From Kineosporia aurantiaca JCM 3230 (lineage in GTDB: Bacteria; Actinomycetota; Actinomycetes; Actinomycetales; Kineosporiaceae), in NCBI GenBank assembly GCA_000719025.1, contig JODP01000021.1:124001-188000 (forward strand): DNA of 64,000 bases, read 5' to 3'. A program made the translations under genes and the position numbers. How positions within the stretch are numbered: position 1 is the first letter of the stretch; each line of letters starts with the position of its first letter. Under the pieces are notes generated by a model. That model saw only the letters and a list, made by a program, of their open reading frames with translations, was not told where the DNA came from and did not search any database. Below, one piece after another: positions 54,526-62,197 of this stretch.

Positions 54526-55298
54526 GCGAGGCCTTGGAGCGGGAATTGGGGACGCCGTCGGGCTCGGTTCGCGAACGAGAAGTATGGACGGCGCTGGGCT
54601 CGGTTCGCGATCCGGAGCTGGACGAGCCGATCACCGAGCTGAAGTTCGTCACCGAGGTCCGGGTCGCGGGCGGCGCGGTTCACGTCCGGCTGCGGCTCCC
54701 CACCTATTTCTGCGCCCCCAACTTCGCCTACCTGATGGTGGCCGATGCCTATGACGCGGTCTCGGCGCTGGACTGGACCGAAGACGTGACGGTCCGGCTG
54801 GAGGACCATTTCGCCTCGGAGGAGATCAACGGCGGGGTGGCCGGGGATGCCGGATTCCGCGGGTCCTTCCCCGGCGAAGCGGATGCGGAGCTCGACGAGC
54901 TGCGGGCCACTTTCCAGCGCAAGGCGCACGCCGCTTGCCTGGAGCGGTCCTGCCGCACCCTCCTGGACCAGGGCTGGCAGATCGAAGGACTCTCCTCGGC
55001 CCGGTTGTCGGACTTGCCGCAGAGCCCGACCACCGAAGCGCTGTTACGGAGGCGGTCCGAGATCGGCCTGGGCACCCAACCGTCCGACCCGCTCGTGGTG
55101 GACGCTTCCGGTGAACCCGTGGCGGACGTCCCTCATCATCTCCGCTACGCCAAGGCGGTCCGGGTCAGCATCGAGGGCAACGGCATCTTCTGCCGGGGTT
55201 TGCTGAAAACCCGCTACGGCGACGAAACCTCGGAAGGGACGCTGTCGGGCGTCCAAACTTTCATCCCGGTCGGCCAACTCTCGAGGAGGGCGTCATGA
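54522..55298 (+). CDS. MIP18/DUF59-family metal-sulfur assembly-like protein with long C-terminal extension
   Basis: 258 residues from the ATG at 54522, which overlaps the amidohydrolase stop. Residues 20-105 match the DUF59/MIP18 fold (VWTALGSVRDPELDEPITELKFV, then VRLRLPTYFCAPNFAYLMV with the conserved Cys). The remaining 150 residues are an extension not found in stand-alone MIP18 proteins (AHAACLERSCRTLLDQGW and a beta-rich end). Such proteins assist iron-sulfur or iron cofactor assembly, so a role in maturing the di-iron hydroxylase or reductase is likely but inferred. Confidence 0.85.
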   Translation: MSEALERELGTPSGSVREREVWTALGSVRDPELDEPITELKFVTEVRVAGGAVHVRLRLPTYFCAPNFAYLMVADAYDAVSALDWTEDVTVRLEDHFASEEINGGVAGDAGFRGSFPGEADAELDELRATFQRKAHAACLERSCRTLLDQGWQIEGLSSARLSDLPQSPTTEALLRRRSEIGLGTQPSDPLVVDASGEPVADVPHHLRYAKAVRVSIEGNGIFCRGLLKTRYGDETSEGTLSGVQTFIPVGQLSRRAS

Positions 55299-56320
55299 AA
55301 GCCGTACAACTCGGGAAGTACGAAACCCAGCCCGTCCTCACCGAAGTGCCCGACCCGTCCATCGCCTCGCCCCTCGACGTGATCGTCAAGATCGGCGGAG
55401 CCGGGGTCTGCCGCACCGACCTGCACATCATCGAGGGTCAATGGGAGCAGAAGTCCGGCGTCACCCTGCCGTACACGATCGGGCACGAGAACGCCGGGTG
55501 GGTAGCCGAAGTCGGATCGGCCGTGACCAACGTCAAGGTCGGAGACCCGGTGATCCTGCACCCGCTGGTCACCTGCGGACTGTGTCAGGCCTGCCGGGAC
55601 GGGGACGACGTGCACTGCGTCAACTCGAAGTTCCCGGGTATCGACACGGACGGTGGATACGCCGAATACCTGCTCACCAATGCGCGTTCGGTGGTCAAGC
55701 TGGACGCGTCGCTCCAGCCGGCCACGGTGGCCGCGCTGGCCGACGCCGGTCTCACCGCCTATCACGCGGTGGCCAAGGCGGCCCGGGCGCTGCGCCCAGC
55801 CGACACCGCCGTGATCATCGGCGCCGGTGGCCTGGGGCACATCGGTATCCAAGTGTTCAAGGCCCTCTCCGCTGCGCGTCTGATCGTCATCGATCGATCG
55901 CCGGACGCGCTGAAACTGGCGGCCGACCTCGGTGCCGACCAGACGATCGTCGCCGACGGCAGTCACGTCCAGCAGGTGCTCGATCTGACCGACGGCAACG
56001 GCGCCGAGGCGGTGATCGACTTCGTCGGTGAGGGTGGTGCTCTCGAGGACGGGGTCGCGGTGCTGCGCCGGGCCGGGAACTACTACGTCATCGGTTACGG
56101 CGGAACGCTTTCCGTACCGGCCATCGACATCATCTCGACCGAGATCAACTTCATCGGGAACCTGGTCGGCTCGTACAGCGATCTGGTGCAGCTGATGGTG
56201 CTGGCCGCCCGGGGCAAGGTCACCCTGCACACCGCCCAGTACCCGCTGACCGACTTCGCCCGCGCCCTCGACGATCTCGACCACGGCAACGTCCGTGGTC
56301 GCGCAATTCTCATTCCGTAA
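55295..56320 (+). CDS. NAD(P)-dependent zinc alcohol dehydrogenase
   Basis: 341 residues, typical MDR length. Catalytic zinc ligands are in GVCRTDLHIIEGQW and TIGHENAGWV, a structural zinc cluster in CGLCQACRDGDDVHC, and the Rossmann motif is GAGGLGHIGIQVFKAL. The ATG overlaps the previous stop by 4 bp, with SD GAGGAG. In a propane pathway it would oxidise 2-propanol to acetone after the monooxygenase step. This substrate is inferred from context. Confidence 0.93.
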   Translation: MKAVQLGKYETQPVLTEVPDPSIASPLDVIVKIGGAGVCRTDLHIIEGQWEQKSGVTLPYTIGHENAGWVAEVGSAVTNVKVGDPVILHPLVTCGLCQACRDGDDVHCVNSKFPGIDTDGGYAEYLLTNARSVVKLDASLQPATVAALADAGLTAYHAVAKAARALRPADTAVIIGAGGLGHIGIQVFKALSAARLIVIDRSPDALKLAADLGADQTIVADGSHVQQVLDLTDGNGAEAVIDFVGEGGALEDGVAVLRRAGNYYVIGYGGTLSVPAIDIISTEINFIGNLVGSYSDLVQLMVLAARGKVTLHTAQYPLTDFARALDDLDHGNVRGRAILIP

Positions 56321-56332
56321 AGGAGGCAGACC

Positions 56333-57982
56333 ATGGCTAAGGACCTGCGTTTCAGCCGCGACGCACGAAGCTTGCTGGAAGCCGGGGTCAACGCCCTGGC
56401 GGACGCCGTGAAGGTCACCCTGGGCCCGAAGGGCCGCAACGCGGTGATCGAGAAGATGACCGGCGCGCCGACGATCACCAATGACGGCGTCACCATCGCC
56501 CGGGAGATCCAGCTGCGCGACCCGTTCGCCAACATGGGTGCGCAGCTGGTCAAGGAAGTGGCGATGAAGACCAACGGGGTGGCCGGGGACGGCACCACGA
56601 CGGCCACCGTGCTCGCCCAGGCCCTGGTCCGCGAGGGGCTGCGGGCGATCGACACGGGCGCCAACCCGATGCAGGTGAAACGCGGTATCGAGCGGGCCGT
56701 GGCGGCGGTGATCGAGGTGCTGACCGATCGCAGCGTGCCGGTCGGTGGCCGCTCGGACCTGCAGCACGTGGCGATGCTGTCGGCCAACAACGACTCCGAG
56801 ATCGGGGACGTGATCGCCCAGGCGATGGAGAAGGTCGGCAACACCGGGGTGGTCACCGTGGAGGAGTGGCCGCACTTCGGGATGGGGGTCAGCTACACCG
56901 ACGGGGTGGAGTTCGACCACGGCTACATCTCGCCGTACTTCGTCACCGACAAGGACCGGATGGAGGCCGTCCTGGAGGACGCCTACGTCCTGCTGACGAA
57001 CGAGAAGATCGACTCGGTGCAGAACCTGATGCCGGTGCTCGAGCAGGTCCGGCGGACCGGCCGGCCGCTGGCGATCCTGGCCGAGAACGTGGACGGCCCG
57101 GCGCTGTCCATGCTGATCACCAACCACCTGCACGACACCTTCCACTCGGTCGCGGTCCGCGCTCCCGGCTTCGGCCACCGCCGGGTCGCCGAGCTGGAGG
57201 ACCTGGCCACCGTGCTCGGCGGCAGCGTGATCAGCGCCGAGTCCGGCATCTCGCTGTCCTCGATCCGGCTGGAGCAGCTGGGCCGGGCCCACCGGATCAC
57301 CGTCACCGAGCTCGGCACCACGATCGTCGGCGGCTCCGGGGACGCGGAGGCGGTGCGCACCCGGGTCCAGCAGATCGGCAAGGAGCTGGCCCGGGCCGAG
57401 AACGAGCACGACCAGGACGCGCTCCGGCTGCGGATGGCCCGGCTGTCCGGTCAGGTCGCGGTGATCAACGTCGGGGCGGTGACCGACGTCGAGTTGAAGG
57501 AGAAGCAGCACCGCCTGGAGGACTCGCTGCAGGCCACGCTGGCCGCGATCGAGGAGGGCGTGGTCGCCGGTGGCGGAACCGCGTTGGTCCAGGCCCAGCC
57601 GGCGCTCGACCAGCTAGCGCTGGAGGGTGACGCGGCGATCGGGCGGGACATCGTCCGCCGGGCGCTGGAGGAGCCGCTGCGCTGGATCGTGATCAACGCC
57701 GGGCACGACGGGGACCAGGTCGTGGCCGAGGTGGCCGGACGGCCGATCGGCGAGGGCTTCAACGCCCTCACCGGGCAGTACGGGGATATGTTCGACTTCG
57801 GGATCATCGACCCGCTCAAGGTGACCCGATCCGCGCTGCAGAGCGCGGCGTCCATTGCTGCCCTGCTCCTGACCACCGAGACGCTGATCGTGGAGGAGGT
57901 GCTGGGCAACCCCGGGGCGATCATGGCACCGGGGTTCGGGGACCTGGCCGAGGGCATGGTGCGGCCCTCGAACATCTACTGA
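56333..57982 (+). CDS. GroEL-like chaperonin dedicated to the monooxygenase (MimG-like)
   Basis: 549 residues with the chaperonin core: LGPKGRNAVIEK, GDGTTTATVLAQAL, TDVELKEKQHRLED and GVVAGGGTAL. The C-terminus ends GDLAEGMVRPSNIY and lacks the Gly-Met repeat tail of housekeeping GroEL. There is no groES beside it. The SD (AAAGGAGG) is very strong. In mycobacteria a GroEL-like protein encoded in the mim cluster is needed to fold the hydroxylase large subunit, and this gene holds the same position at the end of the operon. Confidence 0.93.
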   Translation: MAKDLRFSRDARSLLEAGVNALADAVKVTLGPKGRNAVIEKMTGAPTITNDGVTIAREIQLRDPFANMGAQLVKEVAMKTNGVAGDGTTTATVLAQALVREGLRAIDTGANPMQVKRGIERAVAAVIEVLTDRSVPVGGRSDLQHVAMLSANNDSEIGDVIAQAMEKVGNTGVVTVEEWPHFGMGVSYTDGVEFDHGYISPYFVTDKDRMEAVLEDAYVLLTNEKIDSVQNLMPVLEQVRRTGRPLAILAENVDGPALSMLITNHLHDTFHSVAVRAPGFGHRRVAELEDLATVLGGSVISAESGISLSSIRLEQLGRAHRITVTELGTTIVGGSGDAEAVRTRVQQIGKELARAENEHDQDALRLRMARLSGQVAVINVGAVTDVELKEKQHRLEDSLQATLAAIEEGVVAGGGTALVQAQPALDQLALEGDAAIGRDIVRRALEEPLRWIVINAGHDGDQVVAEVAGRPIGEGFNALTGQYGDMFDFGIIDPLKVTRSALQSAASIAALLLTTETLIVEEVLGNPGAIMAPGFGDLAEGMVRPSNIY

Positions 57983-58005
57983 CGTCCCCCGAAAAGGCGT
58001 CAGCT

Positions 58006-58052
58006 GGATCAGCCACGGTCCGCCCCGGCGCGGGGCGGATCGTGGATGATCC
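58006..58052 (+). terminator. Long hairpin at the end of the monooxygenase operon
   Basis: 21-nt arms at 58006-58026 and 58032-58052 with two mismatches and a GGCGC loop. No T tract follows, so it is a likely terminator or mRNA-end stabiliser after the GroEL gene. Confidence 0.7.
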
Positions 58053-58072
58053 CCAGAGACCCTCAAAACCTG

Positions 58073-58140
58073 CCGTGATCATGCACGGGGTTTTGGCGTC
58101 TTCTGCATGATCACGGGGGCGGAACTGCATGATCACGAGG
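58073..58140. repeat. Inverted and direct CATGATCAC repeats upstream of the NRAMP gene
   Basis: One forward copy (CCGTGATCATGCACGG near 58073) and two inverted copies (CTGCATGATCACGG near 58103 and CTGCATGATCACGAGG near 58125). The first copy is flanked by CAAAACC and GGTTTTG, adding to the stem. Confidence 0.92.
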
Positions 58141-58169
58141 GATGTTTGGCTACCAGGGGAGTTGCTCGC

Positions 58170-59435
58170 ATGAATCCACCGCCGATGGCCTCACCCGTGC
58201 TCGAAGCCCCCGTGGTCACCGGGGGTGTCCGGGAGAGCGGCAGCGGGCGGCGCGCGGTCGGCACCACCCTCGGCTCGGCCCTGGTCGCCGCCGTCGCCTA
58301 CATCGACCCCGGCAACTTCGCGACCAACGTCTCGGCCGGCGCCCGGTTCGGCACCCTGCTGGTCTGGGTGGTGGTCGCGGCCAGCGCGGTCGGCATGCTG
58401 GTGCAGTACCTCTCGGCGAAACTCGGCCTGGTCACCGGGCGTTCGCTGCCCGAGCAGTGCCGGGAGCACCTGTCCTTCCCGGCCCGGATCGCGATGTGGC
58501 TCCAGGCCGAACTGGTGGTGATCGCCACCGACCTGGCCGAGGTGGTGGGCGGCGCGATCGCCCTCAACCTGCTGTTCGGCGTCCCCCTGGTGCTCGGGGC
58601 CGTGATCATGGTGCTCGCCGCGTTCGGCATCCTGGCGCTGCACGTGCGCGGTCGCGATGCCTTCCGCCCGGTCGTCTATCTCTGTTTTGCCCTGGTGACA
58701 GCGGGTTTCGCCTATCAGGCGCTGCGCTCGGGGCTGGGCGGGGCCGAACTGGCTTCCGGGTTCCGGCCCCGGCTGCAGGGGGTGGACAGCGCCTACCTGG
58801 CCGCCGGCATCGTCGGCGCCACGGTAATGCCGCATGTCGTGTATCTGCACTCGCACCTGACCAAGGGGGAGGCGGTGATCTCGCGGCGGGCGATGCCCCG
58901 GCTGATCCGGATCACCCGCCGCGAGATCATCGGCGCGATGCTGCTGGCCGCCGCGGTGAACATCTCGATCATGCTGGCGGCGACCGTGCTGGGACCGGAC
59001 GAGGCGGACTCGCTGGAGACCGCGCACGCCGGCTTCGCCGCGATCACCGGCGAGTTCAGCAGCTGGGTGTTCGCCTCCGCGCTGCTCGCCTCGAGCCTGG
59101 CCTCGACCTGCGTGGGGGTGTACTCCGGGCAGACCATCATGTCCGGCTTCCTGCACCGCAGCGTCTCGATCTGGCTGCGCCGGTGCGTCTCGGTGGCCCC
59201 GGCCCTGATCATCCTGGTGCTCGGCGTCGACCCGACCGCCGCGCTGGTGCTCAGCCAGGTCTGCCTCTCGTTCGGCATCCCGTTCGCGCTCGCTCCGCTG
59301 GTCTGGTTCACCAGCCGGCGGGCGATCATGGGAGACGCCCGCAACCGTCCGGTCACGGTGGTGGTGGCCGGGATCGTGCTGGGGGCGATCGTGGCGCTGA
59401 ACGTGTTCCTGTTGGTCACGCTGTTCGCCGGGTGA
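58170..59435 (+). CDS. NRAMP-family divalent metal (Mn/Fe) transporter
   Basis: 421 residues from the ATG at 58170 (SD AGGGGAG); an in-frame ATG farther up lies in the repeat and is unlikely. About eleven helices, with the metal-binding motifs DPGNFATN in helix 1 and VMPHVVYLHSHL in helix 6. It imports Mn2+ or Fe2+ with protons. Its position right after the iron-dependent monooxygenase operon may reflect iron supply. A small gene overlaps its stop. Confidence 0.95.
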   Translation: MNPPPMASPVLEAPVVTGGVRESGSGRRAVGTTLGSALVAAVAYIDPGNFATNVSAGARFGTLLVWVVVAASAVGMLVQYLSAKLGLVTGRSLPEQCREHLSFPARIAMWLQAELVVIATDLAEVVGGAIALNLLFGVPLVLGAVIMVLAAFGILALHVRGRDAFRPVVYLCFALVTAGFAYQALRSGLGGAELASGFRPRLQGVDSAYLAAGIVGATVMPHVVYLHSHLTKGEAVISRRAMPRLIRITRREIIGAMLLAAAVNISIMLAATVLGPDEADSLETAHAGFAAITGEFSSWVFASALLASSLASTCVGVYSGQTIMSGFLHRSVSIWLRRCVSVAPALIILVLGVDPTAALVLSQVCLSFGIPFALAPLVWFTSRRAIMGDARNRPVTVVVAGIVLGAIVALNVFLLVTLFAG

Positions 59436-59698
59436 AAAAGTTCGGCGGCAACCGAACGAAACCGGCCCTTCCGGGCATCCGGTCGGGCGACGTCACCTTC
59501 GACGTCTTCCTGCAGGACGGCAAACTCGACCGGATCAACCTCGACCTGGTGCAGTTCCTGGACAACCCGGTGAAGGACGCGAAGCTGACCCTCACCCTGG
59601 ACGTCGATCCCGACCCCCAGCCGGTCCGGGCCCCCGGCGGAGCGGTCGAGATCGACCTGCCGAAGGTGCTCGACATCCTCGGCTTCAACCAGGGCTGA
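59432..59698 (+). CDS. Small hypothetical protein
   Basis: 88 residues from a GTG that overlaps the NRAMP stop (GTGA). I do not recognise a family with certainty. The sequence GDVTFDVFLQDGKLDRINLDLVQFLDN and EIDLPKVLDILGF is faintly like the C-terminal half of LprG/LppX lipoproteins, but the signal peptide and first half are missing. It could be a broken remnant or a soluble partner of the transporter. Confidence 0.6.
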   Translation: MKKFGGNRTKPALPGIRSGDVTFDVFLQDGKLDRINLDLVQFLDNPVKDAKLTLTLDVDPDPQPVRAPGGAVEIDLPKVLDILGFNQG

Positions 59699-59727
59699 CT
59701 CCGGGCGTGCGGCCCCGGATTCGGTTC

Positions 59728-59733
59728 TAGGCT
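59728..59733 (+). promoter_or_regulatory. Candidate -10 (TAGGCT) for a leaderless mRNA
   Basis: TANNNT hexamer ending 6 nt before the ATG at 59740; no SD is present. Confidence 0.5.
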
Positions 59734-59739
59734 CGGGCC

Positions 59740-60243
59740 ATGAACACTGCTGAACTACTCACCGACGGATTCGGGCGGGTGCGGGAACTGGTGGCCTCGA
59801 CCGCCCAGGGCCTGTCCGCCGAGCAGCTCGCTCAGCGGCCGAACGGCACCGGGAACTCGATCGCCTGGCTGCTCTGGCACATCGGCCGGGGCGAGGACGA
59901 GCAGGTCGCCGCCGCGGCCGGCTCCGAGCCGGTCTACACCGCGCAGGGCTTCGCCCAGCGCTTCGACCTGCCCTTCCCGGACTCGGCGCACGGCTACGGG
60001 ATGTCCAGCGCGGACGTGGACAAGGTCCGGGTGGAGGATCCGCAGCTGCTGGTGGACTACTACGACGCGGTGCACGCCCGCACGGTCGAGTACCTGTCCG
60101 GGATGAAGGACGCGGACCTGGACCGGGTGGTCGACGAGAACTGGAACCCACCGGTGACCCTGGGGGTGCGCCTGATCAGCGTGCTCGGCGACGTGACCCA
60201 GCACATCGGGCAGGCCGCCTACGCGCGGGGCATCCTGAGCTGA
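59740..60243 (+). CDS. DinB-like / mycothiol-dependent-type helical-bundle protein
   Basis: 167 residues. The DinB-superfamily four-helix bundle is suggested by LSAEQLAQRPNGTGNSIAWLLWHIGRGEDEQ at the first metal-binding His and VRLISVLGDVTQHIGQAAYARGIL at the last. Members are metal-dependent thiol (mycothiol or bacillithiol) transferases or isomerases. The substrate here is unknown. The mRNA is probably leaderless. The gene converges on the phosphodiester glycosidase gene, with a hairpin between. Confidence 0.85.
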   Translation: MNTAELLTDGFGRVRELVASTAQGLSAEQLAQRPNGTGNSIAWLLWHIGRGEDEQVAAAAGSEPVYTAQGFAQRFDLPFPDSAHGYGMSSADVDKVRVEDPQLLVDYYDAVHARTVEYLSGMKDADLDRVVDENWNPPVTLGVRLISVLGDVTQHIGQAAYARGILS

Positions 60244-60249
60244 CTTACC

Positions 60250-60320
60250 GGATCTGAAGGACCGCAATGCGTCGGGTTCCGGCCCTGACCCATCGCCCGA
60301 GCGCATTGCGGCCTTGATCC
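60250..60320. terminator. Bidirectional hairpin between converging genes
   Basis: Perfect 10-bp core arms CCGCAATGCG (60262-60271) and CGCATTGCGG (60302-60311), extended imperfectly by GGATCTGAAGG/CCTTGATCC and an inner TCGGG/CCCGA. It lies between the DinB-like and phosphodiester glycosidase genes. Confidence 0.7.
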
Positions 60321-60367
60321 GGCCCGGATCGGCGAAGGTTCGGCCGACCGGACCGGAGCCTGAGAGG

Positions 60368-62080
60368 TCAGTGACGAGAAGCAGTCACGACCAGGGCATC
60401 GCCGTCCGAGCGCTCCACCTGAGCGCCGTTGCTGGTGTCGGACGGGGAATTGACCAGGGTGCCGTTCACCACCGTGGCCGAGGAACCGCCGCCGTCCAGG
60501 TTGAACGCCTGGACCGCGCCGAGCGACTTCATCACCTGGGCGAAGTCCGGGATGCTGACCCCCTGGCTGAGATTCGCCTGGCGGCCGTCGATCTGGACCA
60601 GCAGCAGCCGGCCCTGGGCGTCGACCCCGACCCCGGTCCGCGGGTTGTCGCGGACGATCCAGCTGTAGCCCCAGGCCGCGCCGAGGGCGGAGTCGGGCAG
60701 GTGCCGGGCCGGGTCCTCGTGGATCATGCCCTCGGCCTTGATGTCGACCGAGACCTTGCCGTTCTGGACCAGGACCGGCCCGCCGTTGACCACCGAGTCG
60801 GTCTTGCCGAAGCGGACGGTGCGACCGTGCTCGTCCACGACCTTGGTGTGCAGCGTGACCTTGGTGCCGACCGGGGCGTGCTTGGTCAGCCAGGTCGCCT
60901 CGGTACCGATGCCCTGCAGCACCGTCGAACCCTGCGGAACCGTGCCGCCGCTGCGATCCCGGACCTGGCTGACCCGGCCCCGGGCGTCCACCACGACCTC
61001 AACGCCCGCTCCCGAAGGAAGGGTGGTGCCGTAATCGTCGGTGAAGCCGACGATCTCGTCCGGATCGGTGCAGGTGAAGTCCTGCACCGGAAGCTGGGTG
61101 GGGGAGTCGCCGCCGACACCGCCGCAGTTGCGGATCACCCCGGGGGTGCGGTTCAGCGCGTCCACGAGCTGGTTCGCCTTGCCGGCGGTAACGCTGAAGT
61201 GGGTTGACAGGTGGGTGATCTCGGCGTCCCGGCCGCCGTCGCGCAGCAGCAGCTCGGCCCGGCCGTTGGTGGCGGCGCTCTTCACCTGGCCGTTCACCAC
61301 CGAAAGACCGGCCGGGATGCCCTGGGCGCCGTCTGCGTCGCTGGTGACGAAGAAGCCGCCGTTGACTGCGTAGATCGCGTTCTTCGCCCGGGCCAGGGCC
61401 GTGGTCGTCTCCCGGCCCGAAACCGCCTGACCCAGGGTGGAGGACACGTCGCCCTTGAACTTGTGGTAGTCGATCGTCAGCTCGCGCAGCACCCACGGAC
61501 CGGTCTGGTCGGGGCGGCCGTCCTGCCCGGTGAAGACCGCCGCGGGCGAGAAACCGGCCGAGACCAGGGCCGCCCAGAGGGGATCGGAAGCCGCCGGGGC
61601 GGCGTCGTACTGGCCCAGTCGCAACGTGTAACCGATCGTGCCGCCCGCGAAGTCCTTCATCTTCGGCACCCAGTCGACCGCCTCGACCCGGGGCTTCCAG
61701 TCCTTGGCCGTGAGCTGGGCCGCCACGGCCGGGCTGGCCAGGATCTGCGCGGCCTTCTGCTCGGCCACCGACTTGCCGGCCAGCAGGGCCTTGGGCGAGT
61801 CCTGGTCGTTGTCGTCGGTCGGGTCGCCGACCGGAAGGTTGATGCCGATCGTCCAGAAGTCCTTGATGGGCGTGACCTTTCCGCGGGTGATCGTGGTCAT
61901 CGTCAGCCCCGGCGCGATGGTCTGCACGGTGCGGGTCTCGGCCAGGTTCGAGGGACCGAGCGGCAGCCGATCGGCCGGGGCGGCGTGGGCGAGGGCGGAG
62001 GTGGCCGGAGTGGCGAACGCCATCAGCGAGGTGGCGATCAGGGCAGCACCCGGGGCGAGGGCGCGGCGGAACGGAGGCAT
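60368..62080 (-). CDS. Secreted phosphodiester glycosidase (NAGPA-type) family protein
   Basis: 570 residues with a signal peptide (RRALAPGAALIATSLMAFATPATSALA). The central and C-terminal parts carry the NAGPA/phosphodiester-glycosidase pattern: NAIYAVNGGFFVTSDADGAQGIPAGLSV, then GYSWIVRDNPRTGVGVDAQGRLLLV, and finally AFNLDGGGSSATVVNG with the conserved Asp-Gly-Gly-Gly-Ser-Ser. Such enzymes remove sugars linked by phosphodiester bonds and are often tied to exopolysaccharide. The natural substrate here is unknown. An N-terminal SPOR-like part (APAASDPLWAALVSAGF) may bind glycan. Confidence 0.88.
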   Translation of the reverse strand: MPPFRRALAPGAALIATSLMAFATPATSALAHAAPADRLPLGPSNLAETRTVQTIAPGLTMTTITRGKVTPIKDFWTIGINLPVGDPTDDNDQDSPKALLAGKSVAEQKAAQILASPAVAAQLTAKDWKPRVEAVDWVPKMKDFAGGTIGYTLRLGQYDAAPAASDPLWAALVSAGFSPAAVFTGQDGRPDQTGPWVLRELTIDYHKFKGDVSSTLGQAVSGRETTTALARAKNAIYAVNGGFFVTSDADGAQGIPAGLSVVNGQVKSAATNGRAELLLRDGGRDAEITHLSTHFSVTAGKANQLVDALNRTPGVIRNCGGVGGDSPTQLPVQDFTCTDPDEIVGFTDDYGTTLPSGAGVEVVVDARGRVSQVRDRSGGTVPQGSTVLQGIGTEATWLTKHAPVGTKVTLHTKVVDEHGRTVRFGKTDSVVNGGPVLVQNGKVSVDIKAEGMIHEDPARHLPDSALGAAWGYSWIVRDNPRTGVGVDAQGRLLLVQIDGRQANLSQGVSIPDFAQVMKSLGAVQAFNLDGGGSSATVVNGTLVNSPSDTSNGAQVERSDGDALVVTASRH

Positions 62081-62197
62081 CGCGAATCCTTCGGTCAGGC
62101 AAGGGAAAACGACGGACGACCAGGCGGTCGGGGTCCACGTTAGATCACCTTGGGAAGAAAACGCCCGAATTGCCGGTGAAGCGTACGGAAACGGGCG

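Noticed and set aside
58107..58169. N-terminal extension of the NRAMP protein into the repeat
   Set aside because: The in-frame ATG is part of the palindromic repeat and lacks an SD, whereas 58170 has AGGGGAG at proper spacing.
58600..58620. GTGATCATGG inside the NRAMP gene
   Set aside because: It is only a partial core with no second arm, and it encodes a conserved hydrophobic helix, so it is probably chance.
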